Positions 7,301 to 13,581 of a stretch of 22,691 bases of DNA are shown piece by piece (position 1 is the first letter of the stretch; every line of letters begins with the position of its first letter). The position numbers and the translations under genes are program-made. Under the pieces are notes generated by a model that was given only the letters and a program-made list of their open reading frames with translations, had not been told where the DNA came from and made no database searches. The DNA is from SAR202 cluster bacterium. GTDB taxonomy: Bacteria; Chloroflexota; Dehalococcoidia; Lucifugimonadales; UBA3495. Where the stretch lies: contig VFHF01000133.1 in assembly GCA_009392095.1 (NCBI GenBank), positions 1 to 22,691 on the forward strand, read 5' to 3'.

Positions 7301-8497
7301 CTAAGCCAGGCCCACCAGTATCTCCAGGTTGTGCTGGCCCAAGAGGGGCGCCGGGCGGGCTGCCAGAGGCAGTTCAGTGTTAGAGAACTTGTAAGCTGCA
7401 CCGGGATATCTGAGGGTGCCCGCAACGGAATGCTCCATCTCTACGAAGAATTCGCGGTGGGCCAGGTGCTCGTCACTGAGTAGGTCCAGAACCGTGTTAA
7501 CCGGGAAGCAGGGGACGCGTTGTTCCTGGCCCATACGTGCAATCTCATGCTTGGAATGGTTCACGCTCCACTCACTAAGCAGGTTCCACAGCGCCGGAGA
7601 GTTCTTCTGCCGGGCGTCGCGGGTGGCGTAACGGTCATCGGCCGCCCAGGGAGGGCTTCCCATCACCAGGAGCCACCGTTCCCATTGGGCGTCCTCTCTG
7701 GGGGAGATTGCCACATAACCGTCGTTACAGGGCAGAATGCCTCCGATAGCGCCGACCATACCGCCGATGGCCGCTTCCTCCACCTTGGCCAGGTCCCTGG
7801 GCGGCGCGGGTCTGCCGTAGGCGCTGTTGGCCAGGCCGCTGATCAACTGAGTGACCATCGCTTCGAAAGACGAGATATCTATTCGGGCGCCTTGGCCGGT
7901 CATGCGTTTGCGGTAGAGAGCCATGATAGTAGCAGTTGCCGCGGCCATGCCGCCCACCAACTCCGCCTGATGCCCGCCGGCCCTGATCGGCGGGTCGCTG
8001 TCCGGATCCTTCACCGCCCCCAACAGGCCGTGGGCGTGGCCGCTCATATGGTAGAGGACCAAGTCAGTGGCCTTGAAATCCATGTAGGGACCTCGGTTGC
8101 CGAAGGGCGTGATGGAGGTGAAGATGAGACCGGGATTGCCGTCATTTAGAGCTTGGAAGCCAAGTCCTCGGTCCTCCAACGAGACCGGCGGCGGGTTCTC
8201 GACAATTATATCGGCGGTTGTCGCCAGCTTCAGGAACGCTTTCGCTCCGTCAGCTGAATCGAGGTCAAGGGTGATGCCATATTTGTTAGCGTTCAGGGCC
8301 AGGAACAGGCCGCTTTTTTCGGGATGTGGTTGGCCGCCGGGGAAGGGTCCCATGCTCCGTGCTTCTTCGCCTTCTGGGGGTTCAACCTTGATCACTTCCG
8401 CGCCCATCTGGGCCATGATTTTGGCGCAATAGGGGCCGGAGATTCCCTGCCCCACATCAAGCACCCGGACTCCAGGCAATAATCCGTCTAACGTCAC
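7301..8497 (-). CDS. Family III CoA-transferase (CaiB/BaiF), catalytic Asp replaced by Glu
   Basis: 398 residues with the complete family III fold: GVRVLDVGQGISGPYCAK, MGAEVIKVEPP, GITLDLDSADG, IVENPPPVSLEDRGLGF, ITPFGNRGPY, and the C-terminal APLLGQHNLEIL. At the nucleophile position the usual Asp is Glu179 (GAG at 7963-7961) in GGHQAELVGG. The start is a GTG at 8497 with no clear ribosome-binding site; no better start was found. It is first in the minus-strand operon and diverges from a very similar gene at 8686, with 188 bases between. It lies directly before an Asp-containing transferase, so it may be a structural or substrate-binding subunit of a heteromeric transferase, as in benzylsuccinate CoA-transferase BbsEF. 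A working Glu nucleophile is also conceivable. Confidence 0.9.
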   Translation of the reverse strand: MTLDGLLPGVRVLDVGQGISGPYCAKIMAQMGAEVIKVEPPEGEEARSMGPFPGGQPHPEKSGLFLALNANKYGITLDLDSADGAKAFLKLATTADIIVENPPPVSLEDRGLGFQALNDGNPGLIFTSITPFGNRGPYMDFKATDLVLYHMSGHAHGLLGAVKDPDSDPPIRAGGHQAELVGGMAAATATIMALYRKRMTGQGARIDISSFEAMVTQLISGLANSAYGRPAPPRDLAKVEEAAIGGMVGAIGGILPCNDGYVAISPREDAQWERWLLVMGSPPWAADDRYATRDARQKNSPALWNLLSEWSVNHSKHEIARMGQEQRVPCFPVNTVLDLLSDEHLAHREFFVEMEHSVAGTLRYPGAAYKFSNTELPLAARPAPLLGQHNLEILVGLA

Positions 8498-8533
8498 AGT
8501 GACGCCCGGTTTTGTGTCTGTTGGTTGGTCATT

Positions 8534-8559
8534 ATTAGGGGATATTAGCGATGCCTAAT
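8534..8559. promoter_or_regulatory. Possible operator: phased ATTAG motifs in the divergent promoter region
   Basis: ATTAG occurs at 8534-8538 and again at 8544-8548, exactly one helical turn later. The reverse complement CTAAT follows at 8555-8559. The cluster lies about 40-60 bases upstream of the minus-strand GTG at 8497, in the shared region between two CoA-transferase operons. No strong -35/-10 pair could be assigned around it. The motif is short, so chance is a real possibility. Confidence 0.25.
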
Positions 8560-8685
8560 TGGAATGTCCACCGGGATGCAGTAGATACAACTTTTACGAT
8601 TCGGCGGCCAGGGCCGTTTGCGCTGCCCCGTTTTCGGTTAATATGGCATGTCGAACCGGTATCTAGGTGAACCTGAGACCTATGA

Positions 8686-9885
8686 ATGATCGTCATGGGA
8701 AATAACGCCGGAGTCCTCAGCGATATAAAAGTCCTCGACTTGAGCCAGGGGGTGGCCGGGCCTTTCTGCGCCAAGTTCCTGGCCGGGTTGGGCGCTGAGG
8801 TCATCAAGGTCGAGCCGCCCTTCACGGGGGACTCATCTAGGCAGTCTGAGCCGATAATGAGAGGCGAATCCGGACTCGAACGCAGTGCCCTTTTCGCCTA
8901 CCTGAACACCAGCAAGAAAAGCATCACCCTCGATCTAGAGACGCCTGGCCAGGCCGAGTCCGTGAGACGACTGGCCCAGGAAAGCGACATACTGGTTGAG
9001 AGCTTTGCCCCTGGATACCTAGAATCCCTTGGACTGGGTTATAACTCTCTAGCAGAGATCAATCCCGGCCTGATCTACGTTTCCGTCACCCCCTTCGGAC
9101 AGTCAGGGCCGTACCGCGACTACAAGGGGTCGGACATCGTAGCCCAGGCCATTGGCGCATTGATGTACACCGTCGGCCTGCCCGACCGTGAACCATTGAA
9201 GGTCGGTGGTGAGTCTGCGCTCTACACCACTGGCATAAGCGCCTTTTCCGCGGCCATGCTTGCACTCCATGTCAGAGACGCCCAGGGCTATGGGCAGCAT
9301 GTGGACATCTCGGCGATGGACGTGATGACCGTGGCCCAGATCCATTCGTCCATCAACGAACAGTTCGGCCACACACCGGTTCGGCGACCAACCAACTTGG
9401 TACGAGCCAAGGACGGCTGGGTCAGTCCGGGCTTGGAAAGCGGAGTTCAGCAGGGCACCTGGCCCAAGGTATGTCAACTGATGGGCGTGCCCGAGTTTGC
9501 GGAAGACCCTAGGTTCACCACCCAAGAAGCGCGACGCGCTAACCAGCAGGAACTGTTGGTCGTAGTCGGAAACTGGGCCGCTACCAAGCCCAAAGAGGAG
9601 ATCTACCATACCCTCCAGGCGCTACGGACCATCACCGGATACGTGGCCACGGTCGAGGATCTATTGGTCGCACAGCAGATGGTAGACCGGGAATTCTTTA
9701 AGCCCCTGCCGGACCCAATGTTCGGCGAAGTGACCCACCCAGGCGCACCGTTCCGGATGGGCGACGACCCATGGAGATTACTTCCTGCTCCCAATTTGGG
9801 CGATCACAATGAAGAGATCTTGGGCGGACGTCTGGGATTTTCCCGCGAGGACTTGTCCCAACTTGCGCCTGAAGGCGGGGAATAG
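8686..9885 (+). CDS. Family III CoA-transferase (CaiB/BaiF) lacking the catalytic Asp (Leu)
   Basis: 399-residue family III fold with DIKVLDLSQGVAGPFCAK, LGAEVIKVEPP, SITLDLETPGQ, VESFAPGYLESLGLGY, VTPFGQSGPYRDYKGSD, and the C-terminal APNLGDHNEEIL. At the nucleophile position it has Leu179 (CTC at 9220-9222) in GGESALYTTG, so it cannot form the aspartyl-CoA intermediate. Residue 179 is also the position of the Glu in the diverging paralogue at 7301-8497, and the two share many segments. The ATG at 8686 was used; a second in-frame ATG lies at 8695, and neither has a strong ribosome-binding site. The Asp-containing gene at 9893 follows after 7 bases, which points to a heteromeric enzyme in which this chain is the non-catalytic subunit. 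Confidence 0.9.
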   Translation: MIVMGNNAGVLSDIKVLDLSQGVAGPFCAKFLAGLGAEVIKVEPPFTGDSSRQSEPIMRGESGLERSALFAYLNTSKKSITLDLETPGQAESVRRLAQESDILVESFAPGYLESLGLGYNSLAEINPGLIYVSVTPFGQSGPYRDYKGSDIVAQAIGALMYTVGLPDREPLKVGGESALYTTGISAFSAAMLALHVRDAQGYGQHVDISAMDVMTVAQIHSSINEQFGHTPVRRPTNLVRAKDGWVSPGLESGVQQGTWPKVCQLMGVPEFAEDPRFTTQEARRANQQELLVVVGNWAATKPKEEIYHTLQALRTITGYVATVEDLLVAQQMVDREFFKPLPDPMFGEVTHPGAPFRMGDDPWRLLPAPNLGDHNEEILGGRLGFSREDLSQLAPEGGE

Positions 9886-9892
9886 GCCAAAT

Positions 9893-11167
9893 ATGACGAC
9901 TAACGACCTTGCACTAAGCGGACTGAGGATATTGGACCTGAGCCAAGTGGCGGCCGGGCCCTACGCGACCATGTTTTTTGGCTTCATGGGGGCCGAGGTG
10001 ATTAAGCTGGAGTCCCGATCCCGGATGGACATCAATCGGGGCCGGGCCAGGCCGGGGCCCCGCGACCCACGGGTATACCCCGGCGGAGACCAGGGTGAAC
10101 GCCCCTGGGACCGCACCGCGCACCACGTGCACCGGAACATCAACAAACTGTCGGTCACACTAGACTTGACCGACCCTCGCGGGAAGAGACTTTTCCTTGG
10201 CCTGGTCCGGGTCAGCGACGTGTTGGTGGAGAATTACCGCGGATCGGTGATGGACCGGCTGGGCCTGGGCTATAAAGCCATGTCCCGAGAAAATCCGATG
10301 TTGGTCTACCTGAAGATCAGCAGCCAGGGAGCTACCGGCCCCGAAGCCAACTATGGCTCCCTCGGCTCCACCCTGGAACAGACGGCGGGTCTAGCCTCGA
10401 TCACCGGATACGACAACGGGCTGCCTCTAATGACCAACGAGGTCTTTCCCGATCCAGTTGTGGGTATCTTGACCTTCGGCGCGCTGATGGCTGCGTTAAG
10501 GCGGCGGCGCCAGACCGGCCACGGATGCCTAGTCGACCTCTCCCAAAGGGAAGTCACTTCCATGCTGCTTGGCGAATCGGTACTGGATTTCTCGGTTAGC
10601 GGCCGGGTGGCCGGGACAATGGGAAACAGGCACCGGGATATGGCGCCTCAAAGCGTTTACCCATGCACGGGTGACGACATGTGGGTTGCGGTCTCGGTTG
10701 GCTCCCAAGACGAGTGGGCTGGTCTATGCCGGGCCATTGGTCAGCCTGAATTGGAAACTGACGCCAGGTTCCAAGACGCTAAGGGCCGCCGCGAAAACCA
10801 TGACGCATTGGACGAGATAATCTCGTCATGGACTCACCAATGCGATCACTACCAGGCCATGCACCTGCTCCAAGCGGAGGGAGTGCCCGCCGGTGCGGTG
10901 CTCAAGGGCAGCGATACCATCGTCGAGCCCCACCTGGATGCCAGGGGGTTCTGGGATGTGGTCGACCACCCGGAAGCGGGCATCTACAAGCAGACGACTC
11001 TCCCTTGGGTGCTATCCAAGAGCCCCAGGCAAACGACTGTGCCGGCGGCATCGCTGGGTGAGCACAATTACCAGGTGCTGGGCGGCCTGCTGGGCATTTC
11101 GACCAGCGAGATCGACGACCTGGTAGCCAGCGGAATCACCGGCGACGTGCCCAATCCCGACGCCTAA
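9893..11167 (+). CDS. Family III CoA-transferase (CaiB/BaiF), catalytic Asp present
   Basis: 424-residue family III CoA-transferase. Marks are LSGLRILDLSQVAAGPYA, MGAEVIKLESRSR, VENYRGSVMDRLGLGY, the nucleophile Asp187 (GAT at 10451-10453) in VFPDPVVGIL, RQTGHGCLVDLSQREV, and the C-terminal SLGEHNYQVLGGLLG. The start at 9893 follows the previous stop by 7 bases; an upstream in-frame ATG at 9809 would run 77 bases into the preceding gene and adds residues unlike the family. An insertion rich in Arg, Pro and Gly (about 43-80) sits where homologues bind acyl or CoA groups and is longer than in the paralogue at 6125. It probably works with the Asp-less chain encoded just before it. Confidence 0.93.
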   Translation: MTTNDLALSGLRILDLSQVAAGPYATMFFGFMGAEVIKLESRSRMDINRGRARPGPRDPRVYPGGDQGERPWDRTAHHVHRNINKLSVTLDLTDPRGKRLFLGLVRVSDVLVENYRGSVMDRLGLGYKAMSRENPMLVYLKISSQGATGPEANYGSLGSTLEQTAGLASITGYDNGLPLMTNEVFPDPVVGILTFGALMAALRRRRQTGHGCLVDLSQREVTSMLLGESVLDFSVSGRVAGTMGNRHRDMAPQSVYPCTGDDMWVAVSVGSQDEWAGLCRAIGQPELETDARFQDAKGRRENHDALDEIISSWTHQCDHYQAMHLLQAEGVPAGAVLKGSDTIVEPHLDARGFWDVVDHPEAGIYKQTTLPWVLSKSPRQTTVPAASLGEHNYQVLGGLLGISTSEIDDLVASGITGDVPNPDA

Positions 11168-11168
11168 C

Positions 11169-11621
11169 CTAAAGCCCCATCGCCGCCAACCCGACCTTAG
11201 CCAGTTCATCATCAGCGTTGTGCCCGCGTATACCACCAACACCGATACCGCCCAGGATAGAGCCGTTCTGGATGATGGTTACGCCGCCCTGTTCATAGGT
11301 GATCATCGGGTCGCCGTTCTCACTGACACTTTGGCCGATGCTGGACATATTCTGTCCCCAATCGCCGCTGTTGATGCCCAGAATGGCGGCGGTGTAGGCC
11401 TTGCGAACGGCGTGCCTTCGAGTGAACACCCGGGCATTGTTCATCTTGGCGAAGGCTTCCATGTTCCCGGAAGCGTCGACGATAGCCATGCAGACCGGCG
11501 TTTCCGATGTTGCCTGGGCCTGGTCCATCATCGCTTTCATGGCCGCCTGCACCTGGTCCAGTGTCAGATTGTGTTCAGCGATGGACATGCATGGACGCGA
11601 GTTTTCGTTGTGCGTTGACAT
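11169..11621 (-). CDS. GlcG/HbpS family (DUF336) heme-binding-like protein
   Basis: 150-residue protein of the GlcG/HbpS family. It shows LTLDQVQAAMKAMMDQA, the strand MAIVDASGNMEAFAKM, the RHAVRKAYTAAILG helix, and the C-terminal GGVTIIQNGSILGGIGVGG followed by DDELAKVGLAAM. Characterised relatives include the heme-sensing HbpS of Streptomyces and PduO C-terminal domains; many are of unknown role next to catabolic genes. AAGGAGG at 11630-11636 sits 8 bases before the ATG at 11621, so that start is preferred over the internal ATG at 11588. Its stop lies 1 base from the stop of the convergent CoA-transferase gene. It diverges from the phosphoesterase gene at 11749. Confidence 0.9.
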   Translation of the reverse strand: MSTHNENSRPCMSIAEHNLTLDQVQAAMKAMMDQAQATSETPVCMAIVDASGNMEAFAKMNNARVFTRRHAVRKAYTAAILGINSGDWGQNMSSIGQSVSENGDPMITYEQGGVTIIQNGSILGGIGVGGIRGHNADDELAKVGLAAMGL

Positions 11622-11748
11622 CTAGTCAACCTCCTTAGTCTAGTAGGTTTGGCGAAACACACCTGGGATTGTACCAACAGGGCAGTGATAGTTTGCGTGT
11701 AGAATACCGGAGGCGCACATTACCCCAGAATAGTACGGAGTTCACACG

Positions 11749-12312
11749 ATGCGATTGGGAGTAATCTCCGACACCCACAACCCCAGCGTTGGTGAGGAAC
11801 CACCGCAGGAGGTTGTATCAGCCTTTGAGGGCGTGGACGCGATAATCCATGCTGGTGACATCTACCAACCTTCATGCCTCGACTGGCTGGAGAAGATCGC
11901 TCCGGTCTATGCTGTTGAGTTGGGCGCCAAGGCACATTTCAACGAAGATGCCCGGGTGGTGGACATGTTTCGTGTCCTAAATCTTGGTGGACATACCATC
12001 GGCCTAATCCATGACCTGTTGGTGCCGGGCATGGCCCAGGAAGTCACTGAGTTCAGTCCTCTGTCCAAGCATTTCCCACCGGACACTTCTCTAACCACCG
12101 CCCTTGAGAAAGTATTTGACACACAGGTCGATATCGTGATTTTCGGCCACACCCATTATCCAGTGGTTGAAGAGTTCCAGGGGATATTGATGTTGAACCC
12201 AGGCAGCCCCAGCCTGCCCAAACAGATACGGCGATTGGGCCAGGTTGCGGTGCTCGAACTTGACGGAGACCGCAAGAGCGCAGAGATCATAGAACTTTCC
12301 ACCTTTAGCTGA
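11749..12312 (+). CDS. YfcE/MJ0936-type metallophosphoesterase
   Basis: 187-residue calcineurin-like phosphoesterase of the small YfcE type, expected to bind two metal ions and cleave phosphoesters. Metal ligands visible are Asp8 and His10 in ISDTHN, Asp37 in HAGDIY, His88 in GLIHDL, and His134/His136 in FGHTHYP, followed by LNPGSPSLPKQ. The usual GNxD motif after VYAV is not recognisable: here the sequence is VYAVELGAKAHFNEDARV, so the Asn ligand may come from Asn65 or be lost. A GGAG lies 8 bases before the ATG. The CaiB-like transferase gene begins 15 bases after its stop, so both probably share a transcript. The substrate is unknown. Confidence 0.9.
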   Translation: MRLGVISDTHNPSVGEEPPQEVVSAFEGVDAIIHAGDIYQPSCLDWLEKIAPVYAVELGAKAHFNEDARVVDMFRVLNLGGHTIGLIHDLLVPGMAQEVTEFSPLSKHFPPDTSLTTALEKVFDTQVDIVIFGHTHYPVVEEFQGILMLNPGSPSLPKQIRRLGQVAVLELDGDRKSAEIIELSTFS

Positions 12313-12314
12313 CC

Positions 12315-12321
12315 AAGGAGG
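12315..12321 (+). promoter_or_regulatory. Ribosome-binding site deciding the CaiB-like start
   Basis: AAGGAGG ends 6 bases before the ATG at 12328. The codon just before it (TTG at 12325) is also in frame, but the spacing favours the ATG. Confidence 0.75.
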
Positions 12322-12327
12322 CCTTTG

Positions 12328-13575
12328 ATGGGGCCGCAAGGACCTTCGTTATTATTGGAACAATTCGGCCCGTTGCAGGGTGTTCGGGTCCTGTCGACAG
12401 GCACCATCGTGGCCGAGCCCGTGGCTGCCGGTATGGCGGCGGAGATGGGCGCCGAGGTCATCCACATCGAACGGCCCGGAGGTGGCGAGGACTGGCGGCA
12501 TGCAGAGTTCCCCATCGAATCTCCGGATGGCGAACAGGTAGCCAGTTCCTGGGTACAGGACCGGCGGAACACCTACTACACGACTCTGGATTTCAGTACA
12601 TCGGAGGGGCAAAAGATTTTCCTCAATCTCATCCGGCGCACCGATATCTGGATGGAGAGTTCCAAAGCCCGCACCTACGACAAATGGGGGCTGGATGATG
12701 CGACCATTCTTGAGGCCAATCCAAGCATCGTGATCTGCCACGTTTCCGGTTTCGGGCAGGACGGCGACCCCGAATACGTCAGACGCGCATCATACGACTT
12801 CACCGCCCAGGCTTTCGGCGGAATGATGAACTTAGCTGGAAATCCCGACCCCGACCCGCCATCGCGGGCCGTGCCGTGGACGGCCGATTACATCACCGCG
12901 CTTTTTTGCCTTTGGTCGTCTCTGGCAGCGTATATCCACGCCCAACGGACTGGAGAAGGTCAGGTGATCGACCTGGCCCAATTCGAGGCGGTGCACCGCA
13001 TCTTGTCGGGGACGATGATCGCCTACCACGAGTTGGGAATGGTGCGGGAGAGAGCGGGTAACAAGGCCGGCAACGCCCAACCGTGGGACACCTTTAAAGC
13101 CAAGGACGGCTGGGTAGTGGTGGCCGCCATCGGACCGGTCGTTTACTCCCGGGTGTGCGTTGTGCTCGGTCTGGACCCGGACAATGAGAAATGGGTCTCG
13201 GCCCGGCGCGAGATCGAGTCCCCTCAGGGAATCGAGTTCGACGCCATCCTGCGGGGTTGGGTGGAGGAACGGACGATGGACGAGGTTGTAACGGCGCTGA
13301 ACGACGTCCAGGTGGGTTGTAGCAAGATCATGAATGCCCAGGAAATGGCCGAGAACTCACACTACCAGCAACGGGGTATCCACGTGGAGTGGGAGGACGA
13401 ACAACTGGGCAAGACCGTGAAGGGGATTGGCGTAGTCCCCAAATTCTCGAAAACCCCCGGCAAGATCTGGCGCGGCTCTGTGCCCGTCGGCCACGACAAC
13501 GATCTAGTCTATCGCGACCTGCTAGGGCTGGATGCGCAGGCGCTTCAGGATTTGTCGCAGCGCGGGGTTATATAG
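12328..13575 (+). CDS. CaiB-like (L-carnitine CoA-transferase-related) family III CoA-transferase
   Basis: 415-residue family III CoA-transferase that, unlike the other four here, resembles E. coli CaiB along most of its length. Shared segments include FGPLQGVRV near the start, AEMGAEVIHIE, CHVSGFGQDGDPEY, the active-site block VPWTADYITAL with Asp187 (GAT at 12886-12888), and the C-terminal VPKFSKTPGKIWRG (CaiB has MPKFKNNPGQIWRG). CaiB exchanges CoA between gamma-butyrobetaine or crotonobetaine and carnitine. No other carnitine-pathway gene (caiA, caiC, caiD) is adjacent, so the true substrate is open and no symbol is given. It lies 15 bases after the phosphoesterase gene, and its 3' end meets the convergent molybdenum-subunit gene with 6 bases between stops. 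Confidence 0.92.
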   Translation: MGPQGPSLLLEQFGPLQGVRVLSTGTIVAEPVAAGMAAEMGAEVIHIERPGGGEDWRHAEFPIESPDGEQVASSWVQDRRNTYYTTLDFSTSEGQKIFLNLIRRTDIWMESSKARTYDKWGLDDATILEANPSIVICHVSGFGQDGDPEYVRRASYDFTAQAFGGMMNLAGNPDPDPPSRAVPWTADYITALFCLWSSLAAYIHAQRTGEGQVIDLAQFEAVHRILSGTMIAYHELGMVRERAGNKAGNAQPWDTFKAKDGWVVVAAIGPVVYSRVCVVLGLDPDNEKWVSARREIESPQGIEFDAILRGWVEERTMDEVVTALNDVQVGCSKIMNAQEMAENSHYQQRGIHVEWEDEQLGKTVKGIGVVPKFSKTPGKIWRGSVPVGHDNDLVYRDLLGLDAQALQDLSQRGVI

Positions 13576-13581
13576 GGTGAA

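Noticed and set aside
9809..9892. N-terminal extension of the CoA-transferase at 9893
   Set aside because: Would overlap the preceding gene by 77 bases and adds 28 residues not seen in family III enzymes; the ATG at 9893 leads directly into the conserved start.
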